Source: Sphingomonas insulae
Lineage (GTDB): Bacteria > Pseudomonadota > Alphaproteobacteria > Sphingomonadales > Sphingomonadaceae
Length of the DNA stretch: 64,000 nucleotides
NCBI RefSeq assembly: GCF_010450875.1
Contig: NZ_CP048422.1
Coordinates: 3,135,001 to 3,199,000 of the forward strand
Direction: 5' to 3'
The stretch's first letter is position 1. Each line of letters begins with the position of its first letter. Below the pieces are notes generated by a model. The model was given only the letters and a program-made list of their open reading frames with translations, was not told where the DNA came from and did not search any database. Below, one piece after another: positions 36,334 through 44,073 of the stretch. The position numbers and the translations under genes were made by a program.

Positions 36334-37143
36334 TCATGCCACCGCGGCCGGAATGGTCGCCTCGTCGAAGAACAGTGCCTGGCTGATCGCCGCCTTGACC
36401 GTCGATCGCTGGAACGGCTTGGTAATGAGGAACGTCGGCTCGGGACGCTCGCCGGTCAGCAGGCGCTCCGGGAATGCGGTGATGAAGATCACCGGCACTT
36501 CGAATTCGGCCAGGATGTCCTTGACCGCATCGATGCCCGAACTGTCGTCGGCCAGTTGGATGTCTGCCAGTACCAGACCCGGACGATCTTCCATCGCAAG
36601 CGCGACGGCTTCATCGCGCGTGACGGCTACGCCGGTGACTTCATGACCCAGGTCGCGAACGATCGTCTCGATATCCATCGCGATGATCGGCTCGTCCTCG
36701 ATGATGAGCACGCGGGCGCGGGTCTGCTTCTCGATCTCCGCCAGCGCTTCGCCGACCAGCGTTTCGACCTCGCTGGTATCGACCTCGATCAGATACGCCG
36801 CGTCCTCAGGCGTGAACCCTTCCATCGCGGTCAGCAACAACGCCTGCCGCGACAGGGGCGTCATCCGTGCCAGGCGGGCGCGGGCAACGGCTTCCGTACC
36901 CTCGGCATCGCTTTGCGACGTCTGCTCCTCACCGTCCATGTTCGCCGACGACCAGATGCCCTGGAACATGCGATACAGACCCAGGCGGGGGTCGACGTCG
37001 CGCGGAAACTGATCGGGGGCCGCGACGATCGCCTCCAGCGTGGCGCGAACATATTTGTCGCCCTGATGCTGGCTGCCGGTCAGGGCCCGGCCGTAGCGCC
37101 GCAAGAAAGGTAGATGCGGTGCGAGTTGCTGTCCAAGCGACAT
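36334..37143 (-). CDS. phyR: PhyR, anti-anti-sigma response regulator
   Basis: A 269-residue response regulator with a sigma-like N-terminal domain (about 1-130) and a C-terminal receiver. The phosphoacceptor is Asp194 in LVLADIQLADDSSGIDAV, with the acidic pair Glu149-Asp150, the conserved Thr in FITAFPE and Lys in FLITKPF. When phosphorylated, the sigma-like domain mimics EcfG and captures NepR. It is divergent from nepR across 222 bp. No GGAAC-type box was found for phyR itself. Confidence 0.96.
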   Translation of the reverse strand: MSLGQQLAPHLPFLRRYGRALTGSQHQGDKYVRATLEAIVAAPDQFPRDVDPRLGLYRMFQGIWSSANMDGEEQTSQSDAEGTEAVARARLARMTPLSRQALLLTAMEGFTPEDAAYLIEVDTSEVETLVGEALAEIEKQTRARVLIIEDEPIIAMDIETIVRDLGHEVTGVAVTRDEAVALAMEDRPGLVLADIQLADDSSGIDAVKDILAEFEVPVIFITAFPERLLTGERPEPTFLITKPFQRSTVKAAISQALFFDEATIPAAVA

Positions 37144-37270
37144 GGGTGGTGTTCACTCCCTGAGATACTGAGCGGACGCCTGATCTGTGCCTACGTCCGC
37201 GGCTTTGCAACGGTGTTTGTCGAAGAACCCACCCGCCCCCCGGGGACATGCGGAATTTTCGCGCGTCGAT

Positions 37271-37296
37271 GGAACCAACGAACGCGACTTTGGTTT
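37271..37296 (+). promoter_or_regulatory. Candidate EcfG promoter of nepR
   Basis: GGAAC (37271-37275), 16 bp, then GGTT (37292-37295): near-consensus for EcfG, in the divergent phyR-nepR region and 70 bp before the nepR start. It would give the expected autoregulatory loop in which the sigma factor raises its own anti-sigma factor. Confidence 0.6.
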
Positions 37297-37317
37297 CATC
37301 GGCGATTGAATGGGCAA

Positions 37318-37337
37318 ACCGCTTTCACGAAAGCGGT
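37318..37337 (+). promoter_or_regulatory. Perfect hairpin in the nepR 5' leader
   Basis: Nine-base arms accgctttc/gaaagcggt with a 2-base gap, starting about 15 nt after the predicted transcription start and ending about 28 nt before the nepR ATG at 37366. The very short loop means the inner pair must open. It might stabilise the mRNA or limit translation of nepR. Confidence 0.45.
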
Positions 37338-37365
37338 CCCATAAGCGTTGCGTTGATGCCCGAAC

Positions 37366-37557
37366 ATGCCGGGCCACCAGGGGGACATGTTGGAATTGCC
37401 CAGCGATAAGGTCACGAAAACGTCTTCCAAGAAATCTCCTGCCAAGGTTCAGAGCAAGGATCGCGACATGGGCGCGGCGTTGCGCTCTGCTTATCAGCGG
37501 ACGGTGGACGAGAACGTTCCGGATGATTTGCTCGACCTGCTGAACAAGCTCGCTTAG
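37366..37557 (+). CDS. nepR: NepR, anti-sigma factor of EcfG
   Basis: A 63-residue (or 56 from ATG 37387) anti-sigma factor. The conserved C-terminal half DMGAALRSAYQRTVDENVPDDLL forms the two helices that bind EcfG or PhyR. The N-terminal half is Lys/Ser-rich and disordered, as usual. ATG 37366 has little ribosome site; ATG 37387 follows a G-rich stretch at short spacing, so the true start is uncertain. The kinase gene follows 8 bp on, in one operon. Confidence 0.9.
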   Translation: MPGHQGDMLELPSDKVTKTSSKKSPAKVQSKDRDMGAALRSAYQRTVDENVPDDLLDLLNKLA

Positions 37558-37565
37558 CAGGGGGC

Positions 37566-39161
37566 ATGGCCTCCACGCTCGACGCCGCCTCTTCCTCCAC
37601 CCGACGCGCAGCCATGGCTCCCGTGTCAGCGCTGTCGCGCCTGCCCACCGGCGCCAAGTTATTCATCATCTTGAGCGTCGCGCTGCTGCTGCTGGCGCTG
37701 ATCGCGATCGGTGCGACGCTGCAGACCGGACGCACGGCAGATGCCGAAGCGCGTGCCCGTTTGCGGATTGCCGCGAATGAAAGCGCCAGGAGTATCGCGA
37801 TCGAATTGATCGGCGACATGACGGCGTTGCGCGTGGCGGTGAACGCCTTGCGGCAGGACCCTGCCGATGCGCCCAGTTGTGCCCGCGCTCAGGGCGTATT
37901 TGCACAGCAAGCGACGACCGGCACGCGCTTCTCCATCGTGGATCGAAACGGGCGGTTGCTGTGCGGCGATGCGTTCGATGCCAATCCCCCGGTCGATTCC
38001 GGCACGGCAGTGGCGGCAGCGGTGTTACCGGACAAGGGGCTTGTGCTGACCGTGGCCGGCCCCCGCCGCGGCCCAAGTGCTCGCGTTTTCTTTCCACAGA
38101 TGTTCCTAGCCCGCCTCGCCGCGCCCGCTAGCCGCGCCATGCCGCTCGCCAGTGCGCTGGTCCATGACGACGAGGCGCTGCAGCTCGCCACGATCCCGGA
38201 TCTTGGGCCCTTGGACCGTATCGAAACCGTCGAAACGGACCTTGGCCTTGGCGGGTTGGCGCTGCGCACCAGTATCCGCAGCGCGCCGATCACCTCGTCG
38301 TTCCTGGTCGCCCTGATGTTGCCGCTGTTGATGTGGGCGGCCGCGGCGGGGCTGTCGTGGTTTATCGTCGATCGGCTGCTGATCCGCCCCCTGCGCCTTT
38401 TGCGGGCCAGCGTGGCGTCATACACGCCGGGCGAGGTCATCGATCCGGGCAAACTTGGCCCGTTGCCGGCGCAGGAAATCCGCGAACTGGGGGATACCTT
38501 CCGTGCGATCAGCCGCACGGTGGCATTGCACGAAGCCGGTCTGGCCGAAGCGGTAGTGCGTCAAACCAAGCTTACTCGCGAAGTTCACCACCGCGTCAAG
38601 AACAACCTCCAGGTCATCTCCAGCCTCATCAACTTTCACGCACGCGGCGCGCCCAGTCCCGATGCAACGGCCGCTTATGCCTCGATCCAGCGCCGCGTAG
38701 ACGCTCTCGCTGTCGTTCATCGAAATCATTTTGCCGAGATGGAAGACAATCGCGGCCTCAATTTACGCTCGGTCATCGGAGAGCTATCCTCCAACATCCG
38801 AGCGACGGCTCCCGATGGCTCGACAAGCCTGTCGATCGCCCTCGACATCGATCCTTATATGGTGAACCAGGATGTGGCGGTTGCGGTTGCGTTTCTTGTA
38901 ACCGAACTCATCGAGCTAGCGATGAACAGCGACTCCGCTGCGCAAATCCGGGTAGCCGTGAAGCCGGGAGTCGATGATAGGAAAGCCAAGTTCCGTGTCG
39001 TCTCACGGGCTTTCGTCGAGAGCGAAACACTGGAGCAGCTGCTTTCGACGCGCTATCGGCGTGTGATCGAAGGGCTGTCTCGACAGCTTCGCGCGCCATT
39101 GCATCACGATCCGATGACGGGAGCATATGAGATCGCGGTCACCGTCCTCGGGCGCGACTGA
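37566..39161 (+). CDS. phyP: PhyP-like HWE/HisKA_2 histidine kinase with degenerate ATPase domain
   Basis: A 531-residue membrane sensor: first helix about 32-51, a periplasmic domain with two Cys (about 105 and 133), second helix about 245-270, and a HisKA_2 dimerisation domain with EVHHRVKNNLQVISSLINFHAR (His341). The ATPase half is poor: the N-box position reads TELIELAMNSD without the usual Asn, and I see no G-box. In Sphingomonas the kinase-like protein at this locus, PhyP, is a negative regulator of PhyR acting as phosphatase; the degeneracy fits that. Name by location and features. Confidence 0.75.
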   Translation: MASTLDAASSSTRRAAMAPVSALSRLPTGAKLFIILSVALLLLALIAIGATLQTGRTADAEARARLRIAANESARSIAIELIGDMTALRVAVNALRQDPADAPSCARAQGVFAQQATTGTRFSIVDRNGRLLCGDAFDANPPVDSGTAVAAAVLPDKGLVLTVAGPRRGPSARVFFPQMFLARLAAPASRAMPLASALVHDDEALQLATIPDLGPLDRIETVETDLGLGGLALRTSIRSAPITSSFLVALMLPLLMWAAAAGLSWFIVDRLLIRPLRLLRASVASYTPGEVIDPGKLGPLPAQEIRELGDTFRAISRTVALHEAGLAEAVVRQTKLTREVHHRVKNNLQVISSLINFHARGAPSPDATAAYASIQRRVDALAVVHRNHFAEMEDNRGLNLRSVIGELSSNIRATAPDGSTSLSIALDIDPYMVNQDVAVAVAFLVTELIELAMNSDSAAQIRVAVKPGVDDRKAKFRVVSRAFVESETLEQLLSTRYRRVIEGLSRQLRAPLHHDPMTGAYEIAVTVLGRD

Positions 39162-39194
39162 GGCGAATAAAAGTCGGTGAAGTCCGCAACAGTG

Positions 39195-39220
39195 GGAACT
39201 CACTTCGCATTGCCGAGTTC
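39195..39220 (+). promoter_or_regulatory. Candidate EcfG promoter of the GsrN-like sRNA
   Basis: GGAAC (39195-39199), 16 bp, AGTT (39216-39219): consensus except the first base of the -10 box. It lies 34 bp after the phyP stop and just upstream of a strongly structured RNA. Confidence 0.6.
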
Positions 39221-39225
39221 TTGCT

Positions 39226-39314
39226 TTGGATCGCGGTCTTATGCCCCCCCCGCTCTCGCGATCCACGACATAGGCCCGAAAGCATTCCCCCCGGCAGTGT
39301 TTTCGGGCCTTTTG
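39226..39314 (+). ncRNA. gsrN: GsrN-like general stress small RNA
   Basis: About 89 nt between phyP and the entericidin gene with no ORF. Hairpin 1 has perfect 8-bp arms ggatcgcg/cgcgatcc (39228-39235, 39257-39264) and a loop that contains eight consecutive C (39244-39251). A terminator follows: arms aggcccgaaa/tttcgggcct (39272-39281, 39301-39310), loop with a second C run, and a T tail. The Caulobacter RNA GsrN, controlled by the same sigma factor and lying near its locus in many alphaproteobacteria, uses a C-rich exposed loop to pair with G-rich leaders. Start and end are inferred from the promoter and terminator. Confidence 0.7.
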
Positions 39315-39424
39315 CTGTAAATCGACAGGCCTAGCCTGCGAGATCAGCGGCAACGAGTTCCGCACCCGGAACGAATATAGAGCCGAGACATTACATTCCG
39401 GACGTTCACGCTAAAGGAGGTTCT

Positions 39425-39559
39425 ATGCGTAAGGTTTTCGGCATGATCATCGTGGCTGGCGCGCTCATGGTCAGCGCCTGCAATACCGTCGAAGGCGTCG
39501 GTAAGGACGTGAGTTCGGCAGGCAGCACCGTCGCAAAGACCGCCGACCACGCAAAATAA
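39425..39559 (+). CDS. Entericidin A/B family lipoprotein
   Basis: A 44-residue lipoprotein with signal peptide and lipobox MVSAC (Cys19), followed by the short conserved NTVEGVGKDVSSAGSTVAKTA helix of the EcnA/EcnB family. The ribosome site aaaggagg is strong. Family members are toxin-like membrane lipoproteins often under stress control. A GGAAC at 39368 has no matching -10, so EcfG control is not supported. Confidence 0.88.
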   Translation: MRKVFGMIIVAGALMVSACNTVEGVGKDVSSAGSTVAKTADHAK

Positions 39560-39586
39560 TCACTCATGTTCCCGCCGATTTGGACT

Positions 39587-39616
39587 ACCCCTGCACGCAA
39601 GTGCGGGGGTATTTTC
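39587..39616 (+). terminator. Terminator after the entericidin gene
   Basis: Ten-base arms acccctgcac/gtgcgggggt (one T-G pair) with a GCAA tetraloop, followed by attttc. Confidence 0.85.
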
Positions 39617-39646
39617 AATATACATTGGGCTGAACGGGCATAACGT

Positions 39647-40432
39647 TTAAGCTTCGATGATATTGGACTGGCTTTGTTTAGTACGCTTCCGTTCGGTAAA
39701 CCAAATCCCGATAATCGCCACTTCGTACAGAAGGATCAGCGGCACCGCCAGCAGTACTTGACTCATTAGATCTGGAGGCGTCAACACAGCTGCAACGGCC
39801 GTAGCACCGACTATTGCATATCGTCGCGCGCTGATAAGTTGTTGTCTAGTAACAATACCGGCGCGCTCAAGTAACATGAGAAGCACAGGAAGTAAAAACG
39901 CAAGACCGAATGCGAAGAGGAATTGCATTACGAAGGAGAGGTAGTTTCCGATTGCGGGCAGCGCTTCCTGTTGAACGCCGCCCACGTTGCCCTGGAAGCT
40001 CAAAAGGAAGTGAAGCGCCATGGGGATGGCCATGTAATAGGCCAGCGCGGCGCCGCCGACGAAGAGCACCGGCGTGGCGAGGATGAAGGGGAGCAGGGCC
40101 CGCTTTTCCTGGCGGTAGAGGCCGGGGGCGACGAACTGCCACAGCTGGTTCGCGATCACCGGGAACGAGATCATCATCGCCGCGAAGAACGCGACCTTCA
40201 CCTTGACGAAGAACGCCTCGAAAATCTGGGTGTAGATGACCGTCTTCTGTCCCGCGGACAGCAGCGGCTGCACCAGGAACGCGAAGATATTCTCTGCAAA
40301 GAAATAGCTGGCGCCGAAGGCCAGCACGAGCGCGAGCATGCAATAGAGCAGGCGTCGGCGCAGTTCGATCAGGTGATCCAGCAACGGCGCGCGGCTGGCA
40401 TCAATCTCGTTTTCGATCTCGGGTTCGCTCAT
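39647..40432 (-). CDS. tatC: TatC, twin-arginine translocase subunit
   Basis: A 261-residue polytopic membrane protein, core of the Tat pathway that exports folded proteins. Six helices are visible, with the conserved start of the first cytoplasmic region (PLLDHLIELRRRLLYCM) that binds twin-arginine signals, and FVAPGLYRQEKRALLPF. Start ATG overlaps the tatB stop (ATGA at 40429-40432). The last part (TERKRTKQSQSNIIEA) is in a slightly less GC-rich stretch. Confidence 0.96.
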   Translation of the reverse strand: MSEPEIENEIDASRAPLLDHLIELRRRLLYCMLALVLAFGASYFFAENIFAFLVQPLLSAGQKTVIYTQIFEAFFVKVKVAFFAAMMISFPVIANQLWQFVAPGLYRQEKRALLPFILATPVLFVGGAALAYYMAIPMALHFLLSFQGNVGGVQQEALPAIGNYLSFVMQFLFAFGLAFLLPVLLMLLERAGIVTRQQLISARRYAIVGATAVAAVLTPPDLMSQVLLAVPLILLYEVAIIGIWFTERKRTKQSQSNIIEA

Positions 40433-41094
40433 GACGGGGTGCTATCGGGGCGCGGTGCCGGCTGATGGGCGGCCGCAGGCGTGACGACGGGTTTTTCCAC
40501 CATCGCCGGCGCATCGATCGTCGCTGCGACAACCGGCGCGGGAGTGGATGCCGGCTTTTCGACCGCCGTCGTCGCATCGCTGTGCGCAGCGGCGCCCGGA
40601 GCAGGATCGATCGCGGGGTTCTGGGCGATCGCCGGCGTATCGTTCACGACAGCGGCAACCGAAGCGGATGTGGCCGTCGGTTTCTCGGCCATGACCGGCG
40701 CGTCGTTCGCCGTCGCGGCAATCGGCGCCGGTGCGACCACCGGTTTTTCGACCATCACCGGCGCGTCGTTCTCCGTAGCAGCCACCGGTGCGTCCAGGGG
40801 CTCCGGGTCCGCAGGCGCTAGCGGTTCTGCAGCGGCCAGCGATTCCGCTTCGGACGAGGCCGGGTGTTCTGCCATGATCCGCGCGTTTTCGGCGGCCCAG
40901 CGCTTCTCCATCTCTTCAAGCTCGGCCTCGCGGACCATATTGTCGAAGCCCTGGCGGAACGAGCGGCTGATACCGCGCGCCTTGCCAACCCAATAGCCCA
41001 CGACCCGCATCGCCTTGGGCAGGTCCTTGGGTCCGATCACCACCAGCGCCACGATGGCGATGAGCAGGAATTCGGACGAATCTACACCGAACAT
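40429..41094 (-). CDS. tatB: TatB, twin-arginine translocase subunit with repeat tail
   Basis: A 221-residue TatB. The N-terminal helix (MFGVDSSEFLLIAIVALVVIGPKDLP) and amphipathic helix (about 25-75) are standard. Residues 111 to about 210 consist of five degenerate 21-residue Ala/Pro/Val repeats of the pattern (A/T)P(V/A)xxEKPxxxPAPxAA, which is unusual and extends the protein well beyond typical TatB length. Together with TatC it forms the substrate receptor. It lies between tatA and tatC. Confidence 0.93.
   Translation of the reverse strand: MFGVDSSEFLLIAIVALVVIGPKDLPKAMRVVGYWVGKARGISRSFRQGFDNMVREAELEEMEKRWAAENARIMAEHPASSEAESLAAAEPLAPADPEPLDAPVAATENDAPVMVEKPVVAPAPIAATANDAPVMAEKPTATSASVAAVVNDTPAIAQNPAIDPAPGAAAHSDATTAVEKPASTPAPVVAATIDAPAMVEKPVVTPAAAHQPAPRPDSTPS
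40465..40764 (-). repeat. 63-bp degenerate tandem repeats in the tatB 3' half
   Basis: These encode residues 111 to about 210 of TatB, in units of 21 codons. Four full copies and one partial copy are visible at protein level. Confidence 0.75.
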
Positions 41095-41124
41095 CGGGCG
41101 CAGCGGTTCTGGATAGGGACTGAA

Positions 41125-41364
41125 TTAACGGTCGTCGCGAACGCGCTCGCCGTCACGGTCGAAGGCAGGCTCGGCAGCCTTTTGCGCTTCGATACGCGGC
41201 GCGGGCTTTGCCGGAACGTCGTCATCCTGCTCCGCCATGCCCTTCTTGAAATTCTTCACGCCCTTGGCAACGTCGCCCATCAGGTTGGAAAATCGCCCGC
41301 CACCGAGCAACAGGATCGCAACGACGGCAAGAACGAGCAGATGGATCGGGCTGAAGCTGCCCAT
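41125..41364 (-). CDS. tatA: TatA, twin-arginine translocase pore subunit
   Basis: A 79-residue TatA: a membrane helix (SFSPIHLLVLAVVAILLLGG), the hinge G-x-FSNLMGDVAKGVKNFKKGM amphipathic helix, then a charged tail. ATG 41364 is the family start (MGSFSP). An upstream start would add nine residues. It leads the tatABC run on this strand. Confidence 0.94.
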   Translation of the reverse strand: MGSFSPIHLLVLAVVAILLLGGGRFSNLMGDVAKGVKNFKKGMAEQDDDVPAKPAPRIEAQKAAEPAFDRDGERVRDDR

Positions 41365-41391
41365 GGCGTATCTCCTAGAATGCCCTTCCAT

Positions 41392-41970
41392 CTAATCGCT
41401 ATCGTCGTCCTTTGCCACCTCCAAAGCGGTGTCGACCGGATCGAGCAGACCCGCCGCGCGCAGATCGTCGATCCCCGGCAGGTCGCGGCGGCTGGCGAGC
41501 CCGAAATGGGCGAGGAAGCCCGGCGTGGTGGCGAACATCAACGGCCGTCCGGGCACCTCGCGGCGCCCCGCGGGGCGGACCCAGCCGGCCTCCATCAACA
41601 CGTCCAGCGTTCCCCTGCCCGTCTGCACGCCGCGGATCGCCTCGATCTCGGCGCGGGTGACGGGTTCGTGATAGGCGATGATCGCCAACGTCTCCGTCCC
41701 GGCCCGGCTGAGGCGGCGCACCTCGTCCGAGTCGCGTCGGAGCAGATGCGCTAGGTCGGGCGCGGTTTCGAAATGCCAGCGCTCGCCGCGGCGGACGAGC
41801 GCGACACCGCGGCCGGCATAATCCTGCGCCAGCCGGTCCAGCGCCGCGCGGATATCGCTGTCGCGGACATCGCGACCGACATGGGCGCGGATCGCATCGA
41901 TCCCCATCGGTTCGGCCGCGGCGAACAGCACCGCCTCGACCCTGCGCACGGTCTCGTCGGGCGGCGTCAT
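41392..41970 (-). CDS. scpB: ScpB, chromosome condensation/segregation protein
   Basis: A 192-residue SMC-complex kleisin-associated subunit: two winged-helix domains, with RRVEAVLFAAAEPMGIDAIRAHVG and LAIIAYHEPVTRAEIEAIRGV, the most conserved ScpB motif. It acts with ScpA and Smc in chromosome condensation. Start overlaps the scpA stop (41967-41970). tatA starts 27 bp downstream of its end. Confidence 0.93.
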   Translation of the reverse strand: MTPPDETVRRVEAVLFAAAEPMGIDAIRAHVGRDVRDSDIRAALDRLAQDYAGRGVALVRRGERWHFETAPDLAHLLRRDSDEVRRLSRAGTETLAIIAYHEPVTRAEIEAIRGVQTGRGTLDVLMEAGWVRPAGRREVPGRPLMFATTPGFLAHFGLASRRDLPGIDDLRAAGLLDPVDTALEVAKDDDSD

Positions 41971-42686
41971 GGCAGCGCCCGCACGTACAATGGCGCGAAC
42001 GGCGCCTGCTGGCGGAGTTCGACCCGCCCCTGCTTGGCGAGTTCGAGCGCCGCCAGGAACGACGAGGCGAGCGCCGAGCGGCGCAGCCGGCCCGACCCGT
42101 CCGGCAGGAAACTGTCCAGCGTCGCCCAGTCGATGCGGCTGCCGACCAGCCGCGACACGCGCGCCAGCGCCGCCTCCAGCGTCATCACCTCGCGATCCGC
42201 GACGACGTGCATCACCGGCCGCGTCCGCGCGCTGACCCGGCCATAAGCGGCGATGAGATCGAAGATCTCCGCCTGCCAGCGGGCGTGGCGGACGGTGCGC
42301 AGGCCCTCCGGCGCACGGCGGAGGAAGACGTCGCGACCGATGCGATCGCGGGCCATCAGCCGGGTGCCCGCTTCGCGCATGGCGTTCAACCGCTCCAACC
42401 GCAATTGCAGGCGGAGGGCCATATCCTCAGGATCCGGCTCGACAGCCGGATCGCGCGGCAACAGCAGCGCGGATTTGAGGTAGGCCAGCCACGCGGCCAT
42501 CACGAGATAGTCGGCCGCGACCTCGAGCTGCACGGTCTGGCGCTGGTGGATGTAGCGCAGATATTGCTCGACCAGCGCGAGGATCGACACCTTGCGCAGA
42601 TCGACCTTTTGCGAGCGGGCGAGCGTCAGCAGCAGGTCGAGCGGCCCCTCCCACCCTTCGAGATCGAGGGTAAGCTGTTCAGCCAT
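41967..42686 (-). CDS. scpA: ScpA, kleisin subunit of SMC complex
   Basis: A 239-residue ScpA: N-terminal helix LEGWEGPLDLLLTLARSQKVDLRKVSILALVEQYL, and a C-terminal winged-helix region. It bridges the Smc heads with ScpB. It is overlapped at its 5' end by a small ORF (see 42679-42894) and at its 3' end by scpB. Confidence 0.93.
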   Translation of the reverse strand: MAEQLTLDLEGWEGPLDLLLTLARSQKVDLRKVSILALVEQYLRYIHQRQTVQLEVAADYLVMAAWLAYLKSALLLPRDPAVEPDPEDMALRLQLRLERLNAMREAGTRLMARDRIGRDVFLRRAPEGLRTVRHARWQAEIFDLIAAYGRVSARTRPVMHVVADREVMTLEAALARVSRLVGSRIDWATLDSFLPDGSGRLRRSALASSFLAALELAKQGRVELRQQAPFAPLYVRALP

Positions 42687-42894
42687 GGCGGGATGCGCCC
42701 CTGCCCGGCCCGTCCGTCGCGGCTGGAATCGCCGTTCCGGCCATCCTCGGGACGTGGCCGTGCGGCGCCGTCGGGATCAGCCGATGCGGGCGCCTGCCCC
42801 CCGGCCGTTTGCCCCCCGCGCATCTGAAGGCCAGCAGCTGGCGGACCGCGCCCGGCACGCCGGTGCGGGGCGTGGCGAAGGCCACGGCCGTCAC
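42679..42894 (-). CDS. Overlapping 71-residue ORF between nagZ and scpA (weak)
   Basis: The GTG at 42894 overlaps the nagZ stop (GTGA) and the TGA lies inside the first codons of scpA, so the ORF is exactly bridged. The product is Pro/Arg/Gly-rich with no recognisable domain. Codon third positions are G/C-rich as expected, but that is true of most frames here. It may be a coupled leader or chance. Confidence 0.3.
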   Translation of the reverse strand: MTAVAFATPRTGVPGAVRQLLAFRCAGGKRPGGRRPHRLIPTAPHGHVPRMAGTAIPAATDGPGRGASRHG

Positions 42895-43892
42895 GCCACG
42901 GCGAGAAAGGCGTCGCGGCGGGCGATGAGTTCGTCGAAATCGCCCTGTGCCTCGCCGACGCTGGCCATCGCCCGGGTGAGCCGTGCCCGCGCGGCATCGC
43001 CGATCGGGCCGAGGCGGCCGGCGATCTCCACCATCTCGTCCATACGCGCCCAGCAATCGAGAACGAGGTCGCAACCGGCGGCGATCGCGCCCGCCGCCTT
43101 GTCGCCGGCGCTGCCCGACAAGGCCTTCATGTCGATATCGTCGGTCATCAGCAGCCCGTCGAAACCGATCGCACCGCGGATCACCTGATCGATGACGATC
43201 GGCGACAGGGTTGCCGGGCGGTCGCGGTCCCACGCCTGGTAGACGATGTGAGAGGTCATCGCCATCGGCGCATGCGCCAGCGTGCGGAACGGCCGCAGAT
43301 CGACCTCCAGCGCGGCAGCGTCGGCGGTGACGGTGGGCAACAGATGGTGGCTGTCCACCGCGGCGCGGCCATGGCCGGGCATATGCTTGACGACGCCGAC
43401 GATGCCGCCCGCAGCCAGCCCCTCCAGCATGGCGCGACCGAGCGCGGCGACCTGCATCGGTTCCGCGCCATAGGTGCGGCAGCTGATCGCTTCGGTGGTG
43501 TCGGGTTGCGCGACGTCGAGGAGCGGCGCGCAATCGACGGTGATACCCACCTCAGCCAGCATCAGTCCCAGCGCCTGTCCGTTGGCGCGCATCGCCTGGA
43601 TCGCCGACATCGGCGCGCGTCGGTAGAGGGCATCGAAGGCGGGACCGGCGGGGAAGGCCGGCCATTCCGGTGGCCCCATGCGGGCGACGCGCCCCCCTTC
43701 CTGATCGATCAGGATCGGCAGGTCGGTGCGGCCGGACAGGTCGCGCAGCGAGTCGGTGAGGGCACGGACCTGTGCGCGGGTATCGATGTTGCGCTTGAAC
43801 AGGATGTAGCCGGCGGGATCCGCCTTGGCGAAGAAGGCGCGTTCGTCGGGGGTGAGTGCGAGGCCGGCGATGCCGAAGATGACGGGCTTCAT
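42891..43892 (-). CDS. nagZ: NagZ, beta-N-acetylhexosaminidase
   Basis: A 333-residue family 3 glycoside hydrolase that removes GlcNAc from muropeptides in wall recycling. Visible signatures: ILIDQEGGRVARM, then VVKHMPGHGRAAVDSHHLLP with the His-Asp catalytic pair region, and GLLMTDDIDMKAL with the nucleophile Asp. Start ATG 43892 (MKPVIFGIAG) matches the family; a longer frame upstream is unrelated. It reads into scpA. Confidence 0.94.
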   Translation of the reverse strand: MKPVIFGIAGLALTPDERAFFAKADPAGYILFKRNIDTRAQVRALTDSLRDLSGRTDLPILIDQEGGRVARMGPPEWPAFPAGPAFDALYRRAPMSAIQAMRANGQALGLMLAEVGITVDCAPLLDVAQPDTTEAISCRTYGAEPMQVAALGRAMLEGLAAGGIVGVVKHMPGHGRAAVDSHHLLPTVTADAAALEVDLRPFRTLAHAPMAMTSHIVYQAWDRDRPATLSPIVIDQVIRGAIGFDGLLMTDDIDMKALSGSAGDKAAGAIAAGCDLVLDCWARMDEMVEIAGRLGPIGDAARARLTRAMASVGEAQGDFDELIARRDAFLAVA

Positions 43893-44073
43893 GGCCGGGT
43901 GGTTAGCGCGGCTGGGCGCAAGATGCGAGCGTCCTGGGTTTGGGGGGGCATGCGGTGGGCGGGCGTCGCTGCGGGCTTGGCGGGGAGTTGCGGCGCGGCG
44001 GCGTCGGGTAGCGCGGTGTGGCGGCGCGATGGATTGGTTCACGCGAAGACGCGAAGACTGGAAGAATGGAAGA

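Noticed and set aside
39368..39392. GGAAC upstream of the entericidin gene as an EcfG promoter
   Set aside because: No GTT at the right spacing; the bases there are ATT. The gene may be stress-controlled but this sequence does not show it.
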